From: Marivita sp051859345
GTDB lineage: Bacteria > Pseudomonadota > Alphaproteobacteria > Rhodobacterales > Rhodobacteraceae
Assembly (NCBI RefSeq): GCF_051859345.1
Contig: NZ_JBHYFV010000006.1
Location: 92,051-156,050, forward strand
Reading direction: 5' to 3'
DNA length: 64,000 nt
Positions 1 through 8,402 of the stretch are shown one piece after another. The notes below the pieces were generated by a model. The model did not search any database, was not told the DNA's origin, and was given only the letters and a program-made list of their open reading frames with translations. Made by a program: the position numbers and the translations under genes. Positions within the stretch are counted from its first letter, which is position 1; each line of letters starts with the position of its first letter.

Positions 1-1
1 A

Positions 2-82
2 GCGTGGAAAGAGGACGGGCAGACCTATATGGGCACAGACATGGCCACGGGTGCGCCGAAGGAAATGCGCAAGTCGTCCTGA
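2..82 (+). CDS. C-terminal end of a truncated upstream gene
   Basis: Frame 2 is open from the window edge to a TGA at 80-82 and gives about 26 residues ending in KEMRKSS. A terminator-like hairpin follows at once, which supports this being the true end of a gene. There is too little sequence to name a family. Confidence 0.5.
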   Translation, partial: AWKEDGQTYMGTDMATGAPKEMRKSS

Positions 83-87
83 GACAT

Positions 88-126
88 GAAAAAACCCGGC
101 ACCGCATCGCGGGCCGGGTTTCTGTT
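88..126. terminator. Bidirectional rho-independent terminator
   Basis: A 9-bp stem pairs AAACCCGGC (92-100) with GCCGGGTTT (113-121). An A-run on the left and a T-rich right side suit termination of both converging genes. Confidence 0.65.
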
Positions 127-143
127 TCGGTCAGGCCAGACGA

Positions 144-905
144 TCACTTGTCGTCTTCATCGTCCTCGTCATCGTCGTCATGCGTGCCGTCCGGCAAGTT
201 GAAGAAACTGTCGGCGTCAGCATAATCTTCTTTCTTGGTGGTGTCCTCGTCATAGGAGGTGCCGGACAGGCTGAAAGTCTCAAGCCCTTCGATAGCACTT
301 GGCAGACGCGGTTCGGCGTCCATTTCAAGGCTCCGTTCCGTCGAGACCAGCTTGCGGCGCTCGTCATCGGTCATGACAGCTTCCTGCTTTTTCGCGGCCT
401 TGGCAACAACGGCGTCCAGTTCGGACTGCTTGCAGAGGCCCAGCGCCACCGGATCAATCGGCTGGATGTTGTTGATGTTCCAGTGTGTGCGTTCGCGGAT
501 CGCCTGGATGGTCGGCTTGGTGGTGCCGACCAGTTTGGAGATCTGACCATCGCTGAGTTCCGGATGAAACTTGACCAGCCAGAGGATCGACGCCGGGCGG
601 TCTTGACGTTTGGACAGCGGGGTGTAGCGCGGACCGCGGCGTTTTTCCTCGCCCTGTGCCGCAGCATAAACCTTGAGCTTGAGCGCATAGAGCGGGCTGT
701 CTTCAGCCTTCTTGATCTCGTCCGCATCCAGCTGGTTGTTGGCGATGGGATCAAAGCCCTTTACGCCTGCTGCAACGTCGCCATCGGCAATGCCCTGGAC
801 TTCAAGTTCGTGCATGCCGGTGAAATCCGCGATCTGCTTGAAGGTCAGTGTCGTGTTGTCCACCAGCCAGACGGCGGTGGCTTTTGCCATGATTGGTTTA
901 CCCAT
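144..905 (-). CDS. trcR: Cell-cycle transcriptional regulator TrcR (DUF1013)
   Basis: A 253-aa protein of the alphaproteobacterial DUF1013 family, named TrcR in cell-cycle work on this class. The central part (about residues 105-150) resembles a helix-turn-helix segment, with the text DGQISKLVGTTKPTIQAIRE. The C-terminus is strongly acidic and ends in a run of Asp and Glu. The start is chosen at 905 because AAGGAG lies 8 nt upstream; a second Met five codons later (MAKATAVW) is possible. It is convergent with the truncated gene at the left edge and divergent from RNase T2. Family assignment is by recognition, and DNA binding is inferred. Confidence 0.85.
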   Translation of the reverse strand: MGKPIMAKATAVWLVDNTTLTFKQIADFTGMHELEVQGIADGDVAAGVKGFDPIANNQLDADEIKKAEDSPLYALKLKVYAAAQGEEKRRGPRYTPLSKRQDRPASILWLVKFHPELSDGQISKLVGTTKPTIQAIRERTHWNINNIQPIDPVALGLCKQSELDAVVAKAAKKQEAVMTDDERRKLVSTERSLEMDAEPRLPSAIEGLETFSLSGTSYDEDTTKKEDYADADSFFNLPDGTHDDDDEDDEDDK

Positions 906-1040
906 CTCGCGTCTCCTTACGCATAGCTTTTTCGGTCTCTCGGGGCTGGCCCAAGAGGTCCCGGTTCAGGCCGGGACGGTTTCCATTGTCAGGGAACTTG
1001 GCGGCCTTATAGTCGCGCAAAGGCAAAGAGGGAAGAGGGA

Positions 1041-1679
1041 ATGCGGGTTTTGGTGCTGGCCCTGGTTGGGCTGATTGCGGCGTCGGTGACATGGGCCAAA
1101 GGCGAACGGGCCGGACAGTTCGATTATTATGTACTCTCGCTGAGCTGGTCGCCGACATGGTGTGCGCTTGAAGGCGATGCGCGTCAGTCACCGCAATGTG
1201 ACACGGAGGCGGATTTTGGCTGGGTCATGCACGGGCTCTGGCCGCAATACAATCGCGGCTGGCCGTCCTATTGCCCAACGGCTGAACGCAACCCGTCGCA
1301 CACAATGACCGGGGATATGGCGGATATCATGGGCACATCGGGTCTGGCCTGGCACCAGTGGAACAAACACGGGGTGTGTTCCGGATTGTCGGCCAGCGAC
1401 TATTACGCCTTGTCGCGCGAAGCCTATGGTACAGTGACCCGACCCGAGATTTTCCGCCGTCTGGACAAGGCAGTCAAGCTGCCAGCGTCCGTGGTGGAAG
1501 AGGCGTTTCTCCAGGCCAATCCGCGACTTGAGCCTGACATGATCACGATCACCTGTGCATCCGGGCGCATTCAGGAAGCGCGGATTTGTCTGTCGAGGTC
1601 GCTTGACCCCGTGCCCTGTGGTCAGGACGTCGTGCGCGATTGCAGCGCCAAGGATGCGTTGTTCGAGCCGATCAGGTAA
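1041..1679 (+). CDS. Ribonuclease T2 family protein, secreted
   Basis: A 212-aa endoribonuclease of the T2 (Rh) family that cleaves RNA through 2',3'-cyclic intermediates. Residues 1-19 form a signal peptide ending in a TWA-K-like cleavage region, so the enzyme should be periplasmic or exported. Both catalytic motifs are present: CAS I as HGLWPQ (about residue 65) and CAS II as HQWNKHGVC (about residue 105). Several cysteines typical of the disulfide-bonded fold are visible. It is divergent from trcR, with a 135-bp shared upstream region, and converges on the COQ9 gene 1 bp downstream. Confidence 0.92.
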   Translation: MRVLVLALVGLIAASVTWAKGERAGQFDYYVLSLSWSPTWCALEGDARQSPQCDTEADFGWVMHGLWPQYNRGWPSYCPTAERNPSHTMTGDMADIMGTSGLAWHQWNKHGVCSGLSASDYYALSREAYGTVTRPEIFRRLDKAVKLPASVVEEAFLQANPRLEPDMITITCASGRIQEARICLSRSLDPVPCGQDVVRDCSAKDALFEPIR

Positions 1680-1680
1680 C

Positions 1681-2373
1681 CTAGCGCGGCACGGTCCAAC
1701 CACCGGGCAGATCATCACGGCGCGACTTTGGCGGTTTCACTCGGGTCAGAAGCGCATCCGCGCCTTTCATGAAACGTCCCAGCCCCGGCGCCTTGCGGAT
1801 CTGCGCCTTGACCTTTTCCACCTGCATCACATCGTCGATCCGCCGATCCAGAAACGCCCAGGTGGCCTGATACTCGAGCGAATCGTCCCCGAGCCAATAC
1901 AGGACGGTTGATGAATAAACCCCCGAGAGCGTGGCGCGTTTGGTGTACCAGTTGATATCGCGCGAACTGTCGCCCAGCGCAGTCCAGATCCGATCTGCCG
2001 TGCCCCAGACCAGCCTGGCACCTTCGGCGGCGTGCATCGGCAAGGCGAAAAGGGTGACTCCCCTGCGCACCGCCTCCTTGTCCTCGACGACCTCGAGCCG
2101 CAGGCGCACGGCAAGGGCGACCTTGTCGCGGAAACGCATTTGGGTCAGATCACGGGTTTGCAGCGCCGCAACCATCCGGTCATCGCCACGCCGGTGATAG
2201 GCCGCCGCCATGTCAATCGCACCGCGCGGAAAAAGCCCGCGGGCCACGGCAGGCGAGACATCCAGATCATCAATGGCGGCGCGAAAGGCAGTGTCTGACC
2301 AGCCGTCGAATGGCACATGCATCAGTGCCGCATCCAGAAGGTCGGTCGCGATATCGCGGGGTATGTCTGTCAT
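1681..2373 (-). CDS. COQ9 family ubiquinone biosynthesis protein
   Basis: A 230-aa COQ9/RpsU-divergently-transcribed family protein that acts as a lipid-binding accessory factor for ubiquinone hydroxylation. The family fold is recognised from the N-terminal TetR-like helices (ATDLLDAALMHVPFDGWSD) and the segment WYTKRATLSGVYSSTVLYWLGD typical of COQ9. The start at 2373 has GGAGG 8 nt upstream; a longer reading frame to 2409 lacks a ribosome site. The gene is divergent from the membrane protein at 2606 and lies near rpsU, the usual alphaproteobacterial neighbourhood. Confidence 0.9.
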   Translation of the reverse strand: MTDIPRDIATDLLDAALMHVPFDGWSDTAFRAAIDDLDVSPAVARGLFPRGAIDMAAAYHRRGDDRMVAALQTRDLTQMRFRDKVALAVRLRLEVVEDKEAVRRGVTLFALPMHAAEGARLVWGTADRIWTALGDSSRDINWYTKRATLSGVYSSTVLYWLGDDSLEYQATWAFLDRRIDDVMQVEKVKAQIRKAPGLGRFMKGADALLTRVKPPKSRRDDLPGGWTVPR

Positions 2374-2605
2374 GGTCGGGCCTCCGAACTGTCGGTTGCG
2401 AAACGTCATTTAAGGTATCTAGTGCGATCCCGCCGTCAGCGCCACTGTCCGGCACACCGTTTCGGCGCGGCAAGATCGGCCCTGCGGCAGACATGCGCCG
2501 ACGGGATCGCGCAAAAAAGTGTTTGCATGCCGGAACCTTCGGGGCTGCCGCACGTTTTACAAAACTGTTACCCAGCGGGTGTTTTACACAGAGGATTCCA
2601 AAACC

Positions 2606-3298
2606 GTGACGCGTCAACATGCCGATTATCTGTTCCTTGGACTGGGAACATGCGTTCTTGTCGCCGCCTTTATCGCGTCGGGCATGTCGGGCGCAGTGTT
2701 CTTCGAATATTTCGGCGCAGAGGATTCCCTGATCGAAAATGCCACAGCCGTCCTACTGGTCTGTGCCGGCTTTGTCCTTGGGACACGCGTGTGGCACGTC
2801 CGTAAGTCCCTGTCCCGCACGGCGTTGGTGTTGGGCTTGATTTACGGACTGGCCTATCTCTGGGCAGGTGGAGAAGAAATTTCCTGGGGGCAACGAATCT
2901 TGGGTTTTGAAAGCCCGGACTATTTTCTACAGAACAATGACCAGCAGGAATTTACCTTTCACAATCTGGTCATCGGAGACGTCAAACTGGATGAATTCCT
3001 GTTTGGGCCTGTTCTGTCCGTCATCATCCTAAGTTACCTCATCCTGCTTCCGATCCTTTGGACCAAGGCCGACTGGGTCAAGCGGGTGACCTCCGCGATG
3101 GTCATTCCGGTTCCACGGGCCCACCACGCGGTTTTTGCGCTATTGGTGACGCTGATCATCCCGCTGCTGGACCAAAGCCGCCGTTGGGAAGTGTACGAAT
3201 GTATCTTCGCGCTTCTGTCTTTGGGGATTTTCGTCAATCCGGCCAATCCGTTGCGCCAAGATGCCCCGAACCGCGTCGTCGATACACGGGCGGCCTAG
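2606..3298 (+). CDS. Polytopic membrane protein of unknown function
   Basis: A 230-aa protein with about six hydrophobic segments (residues about 6-27, 40-58, 70-84, 130-155, 175-190, 200-212). A polar WAGGEEISWGQRI motif with adjacent acidic residues lies after the third segment. The motif recurs in uncharacterised bacterial membrane proteins, but I cannot name a function. The GTG start at 2606 is preferred because GAGGA lies just upstream; the frame is open to an ATG at 2519, but the extra residues do not look like membrane protein sequence. Confidence 0.7.
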   Translation: MTRQHADYLFLGLGTCVLVAAFIASGMSGAVFFEYFGAEDSLIENATAVLLVCAGFVLGTRVWHVRKSLSRTALVLGLIYGLAYLWAGGEEISWGQRILGFESPDYFLQNNDQQEFTFHNLVIGDVKLDEFLFGPVLSVIILSYLILLPILWTKADWVKRVTSAMVIPVPRAHHAVFALLVTLIIPLLDQSRRWEVYECIFALLSLGIFVNPANPLRQDAPNRVVDTRAA

Positions 3299-3302
3299 GC
3301 AC

Positions 3303-3331
3303 TGGACAACGCAGGGTCGCATTGTTATACG
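3303..3331 (+). promoter_or_regulatory. Candidate rpsU promoter
   Basis: A TGGACA -35-like hexamer at 3303-3308 is followed after 17 nt by TATACG at 3326-3331, about 55 bp upstream of the rpsU start. The call rests on similarity to sigma-70 sites only. Confidence 0.4.
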
Positions 3332-3370
3332 GCCCGTTCCTGCAAATCCTTGCAAATCCAACTTAGAAAG

Positions 3371-3384
3371 GTGGTGAAAACCAC
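3371..3384 (+). promoter_or_regulatory. GAAA-tetraloop hairpin between SD and rpsU start
   Basis: GTGGT (3371-3375) pairs perfectly with ACCAC (3380-3384) around a GAAA loop. The stem ends exactly at the ATG of rpsU, and the purine-rich Shine-Dalgarno GAAAGG (3366-3371) sits at its 5' foot. Folding would shorten or control the distance between ribosome site and start codon. Confidence 0.55.
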
Positions 3385-3591
3385 ATGCAGGTTAGTGTTC
3401 GTGACAATAACGTCGATCAGGCGCTCCGCGCTCTGAAGAAAAAGCTGCAGCGTGAAGGCGTTTTTCGTGAAATGAAGCTCAAGCAACATTTCGAAAAACC
3501 GTCCGAGAAAAAAGCACGCGAGAAAGCCGAAGCGATCCGCCGTGCGCGCAAATTGGCGCGCAAGAAGGCACAACGCGAAGGTATGCTCTAA
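3385..3591 (+). CDS. rpsU: 30S ribosomal protein S21
   Basis: A 68-aa, highly basic protein of the small ribosomal subunit that aids initiation. The sequence MQVSVRDNNVDQALRALKKK and the lysine/arginine-rich C-terminus are diagnostic for S21. Length is normal for alphaproteobacteria. It has its own promoter candidate upstream and a strong terminator downstream, so it is probably monocistronic. Confidence 0.98.
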   Translation: MQVSVRDNNVDQALRALKKKLQREGVFREMKLKQHFEKPSEKKAREKAEAIRRARKLARKKAQREGML

Positions 3592-3622
3592 GCAGGTCTT
3601 TCCAACACGCTTTGAATCAGGC

Positions 3623-3660
3623 AACCCCCGGCGCGACAGCGTTCGGGGGTTTGCTTTTTG
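3623..3660 (+). terminator. Rho-independent terminator of rpsU
   Basis: The stem AACCCCCG (3623-3630) pairs with CGGGGGTT (3644-3651), followed by a T-rich tail to 3659. Confidence 0.8.
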
Positions 3661-3888
3661 GGAACGACGCTGTGTCGGCGTCACGCCTCAAGAAGACGCA
3701 CCTGTCGGGCCTAGCCGTGCGGCAGGACCGGTGCCGAACAGGACAGGCTTGCGCGACTCAACAACATCGTGAGACACTTTTCCGTGTCAGAGCGCCATTA
3801 TTTGCTTTGACGCATTTTTTCGCCCTGGATGTGCCGCGTTGAATTTCACGCATTGGCAGTCAGGGATCATTTCAAGGAAGGGATTTGC

Positions 3889-4440
3889 ATGACTGGCGAA
3901 AATTCAGCGACGAATGCCGCGGTGACCGTTGCAGCCTTTGCGGTCGAACGTGCGATTGGCGGAACCCGAGGCGGACTCGCCGGACTGGTTGTACAGCCTG
4001 TGACCTGGGCTGTCACAGGAACAGGACCAGATGCCGCCGACGCCTTTATCTACGGAGTTGGTGCGGCCGGTGTTGCAGGCGGCGCCATACTTGCCATTCC
4101 GGCGACGATCACCGGAATCATAAAGGCAGCGGTAGATGACTATGTCGGTGGCCTTGTCGCAGAAGCGAAAGCAGATGAGCCCGAGGCCGTGCGCGGCGGT
4201 ATATACGGCACCGATGATTACGGGTTCTGGGCCGCGAACAACCATATAACGGCCATGACAATCGCGAGTTACGGGGGAGTCGCCTGGCAACATCGAAACG
4301 GTGCCTATCTGTTCATCAAGGATGCCACTGACACGCCGATTTGCGACTACCACCCTCGGTCGTATCAAAGCCTGTATCGGCCAATCATCCCGCTGCGACC
4401 AAATGGCGATCGGGTGGCCTGGACCAGCGCTGATTTCTGA
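3889..4440 (+). CDS. Orphan protein with glycine-rich hydrophobic N-terminal half
   Basis: A 183-aa protein I do not recognise. The start at 3889 has AAGGAAGGG upstream. Residues about 10-35 and 50-85 are rich in Gly, Ala, Val and Ile with glycine-zipper spacing (GVGAAGVAGGAILAIPATI), suggesting two membrane-inserting helices. A linker follows, and then a polar, aromatic C-terminal domain (about residues 105-183) with WQHRNGAYLFIKDATDTPI and CDYH. It sits alone between the rpsU terminator and a haloacid dehalogenase. A membrane-associated sensor or a small effector are both possible; nothing in the sequence decides between them. Confidence 0.6.
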   Translation: MTGENSATNAAVTVAAFAVERAIGGTRGGLAGLVVQPVTWAVTGTGPDAADAFIYGVGAAGVAGGAILAIPATITGIIKAAVDDYVGGLVAEAKADEPEAVRGGIYGTDDYGFWAANNHITAMTIASYGGVAWQHRNGAYLFIKDATDTPICDYHPRSYQSLYRPIIPLRPNGDRVAWTSADF

Positions 4441-4646
4441 CGCGGTGCCCAACGGGATCCGTCGGCACGATGCCAAGACGTCGGACCGATGGGTCACTCA
4501 CCGCCATCGCACCCTGTGGCAGCGAGCAGAACGGCACGGCACCGGATCTGCGCATCGCGCTTGACCATCTTCGCTCAAACAGTGCTTTTCTCGCCCGACC
4601 CGATCTGACACCTTGCGCCAAAGACAAAAACGGGGGGCCATCAGTC

Positions 4647-5321
4647 ATGGCACAGGTCTGTGTGTTCGATGCCTACGGCACATTGTTCGACGTGGCCGCA
4701 GCGGCGCGTGTCGCGGCGGATGAACCGGGGCGCGCGGCGCTCAAGGCGGTTTGGCCGCAACTTGCCGAACATTGGCGTCACAAGCAGTTGCAATACACAT
4801 GGCTGCGCACGATCACCCACGACTACACCCCGTTCTGGGAGGTCACGATGGACGGGTTGGACTGGGCGATGGAGAAGGTCGCCCTGGATGATCCGGAACT
4901 GCGCGAACGGCTTCTTGCGCTCTATTGGGAGCTTCCGGCCTATCACGAGGTGCCGGTGATGCTGGCGCAGCTCAAGGCGGCGGGCAAGACCTGCGCAATC
5001 CTGTCGAATGGCAGCAAGGACATGCTGGAAGGGGCCGTCGACAGCGCGGGCATCGGGACATTTCTGGATGCGGTTCTGTCGGTCGAGGATGTCGGCATCT
5101 TCAAGCCCTCGTCCATGGTCTATGACCTGGTGGGCACGGAATTCGGGTGTCCGAAGGACGACGTGCTGTTTGTGTCCTCCAACGGCTGGGATATCGCCGG
5201 GGCATCGGGTTACGGGTTCGAAACCGTCTGGGCCAATCGTGCGGGCGATCCGGTGGATCGGTTGCCACACCGCCCCGCACATGTGCTGACCGATCTGACC
5301 GCCATTCCGGAGTTGGCCTGA
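4647..5321 (+). CDS. Haloacid dehalogenase, type II
   Basis: A 224-aa HAD-superfamily hydrolase of the L-2-haloacid dehalogenase type. The nucleophile motif is FDAYGTLFDV (Asp at about residue 6), with the later motifs SNGS (about 124), K in IFKPS (about 158) and SSNGWDIAGA (about 182) characteristic of dehalogenases rather than phosphatases. The start at 4647 follows a G-rich ribosome site. The stop TGA overlaps the next ATG, so it is translationally coupled to the alpha/beta hydrolase at 5321. The substrate is not provable from sequence. Confidence 0.88.
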   Translation: MAQVCVFDAYGTLFDVAAAARVAADEPGRAALKAVWPQLAEHWRHKQLQYTWLRTITHDYTPFWEVTMDGLDWAMEKVALDDPELRERLLALYWELPAYHEVPVMLAQLKAAGKTCAILSNGSKDMLEGAVDSAGIGTFLDAVLSVEDVGIFKPSSMVYDLVGTEFGCPKDDVLFVSSNGWDIAGASGYGFETVWANRAGDPVDRLPHRPAHVLTDLTAIPELA

Positions 5322-6142
5322 TGCCCCGTTTCACCACGTCTGACGGATTGTCGCTGTATTACACTGACCAAGGTGAAGGCCTGCCGCTGCTGTGCCTGGC
5401 CGGTTTGACCCGTGATGGGCGCGATTTCGAATTCGTCGCCCCGCATCTGGCCGGTTTGCGCCTGATTACGCTGGATTATCGCGGGCGCGGGCAATCCGGC
5501 TGGGGTGATCCGTCGACGTACCAGATCCCGGTCGAGGGGCGCGATGCGATGGAGCTTCTCGATCACCTCGGGATCGACAAGGCAGCGGTGCTGGGAACGT
5601 CCCGCGGCGGCCTGATTGCGATGGTGCTGGCGGCGACGGCCAAGGATCGGTTGCTGGGGGTGGCCCTGAACGACATCGGGCCAGAGATTGCACCCGAGGG
5701 GCTTGAGGTCATCAAGAACTACCTTGGGCGGCCGCCGGCCTTGAAAACCCACGCCGAGATGGCCGAGGCGCGCGCGCGCCTTCTGACCGGCTTTCCGAAC
5801 GTTCCTGCGGAAAGATGGTTGCGAGAGGCGCAGATCCTGTTCAACGAGACCGAGGCCGGGCTTGAACTGACCTACGATCCAAAGCTCCGCGAGGCGGTGC
5901 TGGAGGGCGGCGCGCAACCGTCACCCGACCTGTGGCCCTTGTTCGACGCCCTGTCCGGTGTGCCGCTGGCCTGTATCCGGGGTGCAAATTCCGATCTGCT
6001 GTCACCCGCGACCTTTGCCGAAATGAAGCGACGTCGTCCCGACATGGTCGCCGTCGAAGTGCCGGACCGGGGGCATATCCCGTTCCTTGATGAACCTGAA
6101 AGCCTGAGCGCCCTGAAGCGTTGGCTGGACATGCTGAGGTAG
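5321..6142 (+). CDS. Alpha/beta hydrolase
   Basis: A 273-aa alpha/beta-hydrolase-fold enzyme. The nucleophile elbow is GTSRGG (Ser about residue 91), the oxyanion region contains CLAGLTRDGRDF, and the C-terminal catalytic His lies in DRGHIPFLDEP. The start ATG overlaps the dehalogenase stop and the gene ends 3 bp before the dehydratase. Substrate is unknown; the operon context suggests small-molecule catabolism. Confidence 0.85.
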   Translation: MPRFTTSDGLSLYYTDQGEGLPLLCLAGLTRDGRDFEFVAPHLAGLRLITLDYRGRGQSGWGDPSTYQIPVEGRDAMELLDHLGIDKAAVLGTSRGGLIAMVLAATAKDRLLGVALNDIGPEIAPEGLEVIKNYLGRPPALKTHAEMAEARARLLTGFPNVPAERWLREAQILFNETEAGLELTYDPKLREAVLEGGAQPSPDLWPLFDALSGVPLACIRGANSDLLSPATFAEMKRRRPDMVAVEVPDRGHIPFLDEPESLSALKRWLDMLR

Positions 6143-6145
6143 CCA

Positions 6146-7123
6146 ATGGACATTCAACGCATCGAGGCGGCAGCGGGCCGCCTGAAGGGTCACGCACGGG
6201 TGACGCCGCTTTTGTCTTCGCCCTTCCTGGACGAGATCGCGGGGCGGCGCGTGTTGGTCAAGGCAGAGTGCCTGCAACACACCGGAAGCTTCAAGTATCG
6301 CGGCGCGCGATCGGCCTTGTCGGCCTTGCCTGAAGCACAGCGCAAGACTGGCGTAATCGCCTATTCCTCGGGCAATCATGCGCAGGGTGTGGCCTTGGCC
6401 GCCCGGCAGTTCGGCGTAAGCGCGGTGATCGTGATGCCTGGCGATGCGCCGAAGATGAAGATCGACAACACCCGCGCTTTGGGGGCCGAGGTGGTGCTTT
6501 ATGATCGTGCCACCGAAGACCGCGATGTCATCGGGGCGAAACTGGCCGGTGACCGGGGTCTGACCTTGATCCGGCCTTATGACGAACCCGAAGTGATTGC
6601 CGGGCAAGGCACCTGCGGTCTTGAGATCGCGGCGCAGGCGGCCGAGTTGAGTGTGACAGAGGCCGAGGTGATCGTGTGCTGTGGCGGGGGGGGATTGACC
6701 TCTGGCATTGCGCTTGCGCTTGAGGCGCACGCACCGGGGATGCGGGTGCGACCGGCGGAACCCGAAGGGTTTGACGACGTGGCGCGATCACTGGCGTCGG
6801 GCAAGATCGAACACAACACCGGCAACGCCAACGGCCTGTGTGATGCCATCGTCACGCCGCAACCGGGGAACATCACGTTCCCGATCATGCACCGGCTGTG
6901 CGGCCCCGGTCTGGTGGTCACAAATGACGAGGCACAAAAAGCGATGGCGCAGGCCTTTGCGCGGCTCAAGCTGGTGGCGGAACCGGGGGGCGCGGTAGCC
7001 CTGGCGGCGGCGCTTTATCACGGGAACCGGATCGAAGGGGATACAGTGATCTGTACCATTTCGGGCGGCAATGTGGACCGCGCGGTGTTCCTTCGCGCAC
7101 TGGAACAATTCGGAGAGGGTTAA
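6146..7123 (+). CDS. Threonine/serine dehydratase (PLP-dependent)
   Basis: A 325-aa fold-type II PLP enzyme of the threonine ammonia-lyase/serine racemase group. The PLP lysine is in TGSFKYRGA (about residue 51), the cofactor-ring contact is SSGNHAQG, and the phosphate loop is CGGGGLTSG. There is no C-terminal ACT-like regulatory domain, so it resembles the catabolic rather than the biosynthetic IlvA type. Hydroxyaspartate ammonia-lyase or serine racemase activity cannot be excluded. It lies in one run with its neighbours, 3 bp after the hydrolase, and the next GTG start begins right after its stop. Confidence 0.85.
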   Translation: MDIQRIEAAAGRLKGHARVTPLLSSPFLDEIAGRRVLVKAECLQHTGSFKYRGARSALSALPEAQRKTGVIAYSSGNHAQGVALAARQFGVSAVIVMPGDAPKMKIDNTRALGAEVVLYDRATEDRDVIGAKLAGDRGLTLIRPYDEPEVIAGQGTCGLEIAAQAAELSVTEAEVIVCCGGGGLTSGIALALEAHAPGMRVRPAEPEGFDDVARSLASGKIEHNTGNANGLCDAIVTPQPGNITFPIMHRLCGPGLVVTNDEAQKAMAQAFARLKLVAEPGGAVALAAALYHGNRIEGDTVICTISGGNVDRAVFLRALEQFGEG

Positions 7124-8323
7124 GTGCAGGACATCACGGTTGCGAGTTTCAACGTCAAGAACCTGATCGGACCGGATCAGGAATATTACAGGTTCCAGAC
7201 CTACACACCCGAGGAATACGCCTGGAAAGCGGACTGGATGGCGGATCAGCTCCTAGCGCTGGACGCGGATGTGGTGGGCTTTCAGGAGATCTTCGACGAA
7301 GCGCCCCTGCAAGCCGTGATCGACGAAGCAACCCGACGCTCGGACATCCTGAATGACGCGGCGCAGCCGGACCAGACCAAGAAATACCGCAAGAAGGCGA
7401 TCTTTCGCAGGCTGGAAAGCGGTGGCTATCACGGGGCGTCCCTGGCCTTTGCGCCCAATGTCGCTGATGCGGGCATTCCCGGCGAACGGCGCCCCGGCGT
7501 GGCGGTGCTGTCGCGGCTGGGCTTTGCGGGGGCACCCGAGATCATCCAGGATTTGCCTGCGCCGCTTGTCATTCCTTTTGCTCCGCTGCGCGGGTTGGAC
7601 GGGGGCGATGCGGGACAGTTCACACTGAAACGTCTGTCGCGCCCCATCCTCAAGGTGCGGATTGCGATGGGTGGACAGGTGGTGACGGTGTTCAACTGTC
7701 ACCTGAAATCCAAACTTGGCGAATACATCACACCCACCGGGGCAGCCTTTGCGCCCGAGGCCGATCTGACCACCTACGACCCGCTTGGCCGCGCGATGGG
7801 ATCACTCCGTGCGGCGGTGCGCCGGATGGCCGAGGCCTGGGTGCTGCGGCAGGCGATCGTGACCGAGTTGAACGCAGGCCATCCGGTGATCGCGATGGGC
7901 GATTACAACGACGGCGAACATGCGGTCAGTTCGGAAATCATCGCCGGAGAACGCCCGTTCAAGAACTACAGCTGGATGCTGCGCCATGATGCCGAACATC
8001 GGGCGGACCGCTACACGGCCGAGGAGAACGAGCAGATCACCGAAGCAGTGGAACGTGTGCGCCTGCGGTCGGCAGAAAAGCTTTTTGTGCGCAAATCCCT
8101 GCGCGACATGGTGTATACCTCGGCCTTTGGCGGCGTGTTCGAAAGCATCGACCAGATCTGGCTGTCGCGCCATTTCGACCCCGACAACGCGGCGCGCATC
8201 GGTGACATGACCTATTTCAGCGTGCTCAACGATCACCTGACCGATGGCAGCCACCCCGAAGCGCCGTATAACAAGCTGGCCAGCGATCACGGTCAGATCA
8301 TGGCGCATCTGAGACTCCGCTAG
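7124..8323 (+). CDS. Endonuclease/exonuclease/phosphatase family protein
   Basis: A 399-aa EEP-fold hydrolase. The motifs ASFNVKNL (Asn, metal site), GFQEIF (metal-binding Glu), NCHLKSK, GDYNDGEH (Asp and Asn of the active site) and SDHGQI (catalytic His near the C-terminus) are in the expected order. No signal peptide is apparent. A GTG start directly follows the stop of the dehydratase, so it is probably co-transcribed. Whether it attacks DNA, phosphoinositides or another phosphoester cannot be told. Confidence 0.85.
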   Translation: MQDITVASFNVKNLIGPDQEYYRFQTYTPEEYAWKADWMADQLLALDADVVGFQEIFDEAPLQAVIDEATRRSDILNDAAQPDQTKKYRKKAIFRRLESGGYHGASLAFAPNVADAGIPGERRPGVAVLSRLGFAGAPEIIQDLPAPLVIPFAPLRGLDGGDAGQFTLKRLSRPILKVRIAMGGQVVTVFNCHLKSKLGEYITPTGAAFAPEADLTTYDPLGRAMGSLRAAVRRMAEAWVLRQAIVTELNAGHPVIAMGDYNDGEHAVSSEIIAGERPFKNYSWMLRHDAEHRADRYTAEENEQITEAVERVRLRSAEKLFVRKSLRDMVYTSAFGGVFESIDQIWLSRHFDPDNAARIGDMTYFSVLNDHLTDGSHPEAPYNKLASDHGQIMAHLRLR

Positions 8324-8332
8324 CTGTGTGCG

Positions 8333-8390
8333 CTGCCCCCGTCCGCCTTTGGCGGACGCCCACGGGACAATTGAAAACCAGAGAAGATGA
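8333..8390 (+). repeat. Possible copy of REP-like hairpin element
   Basis: An 8-bp perfect hairpin (8340-8347 with 8351-8358, TTT loop) is followed by a C/G-rich spacer and an A-rich tail ending in AAGATGAGGA. The order hairpin, spacer, A/T stretch, AAGATGA-like end matches the elements at 15228 and 55187. Confidence 0.35.
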
Positions 8391-8402
8391 GGACGCTCTG
8401 TC

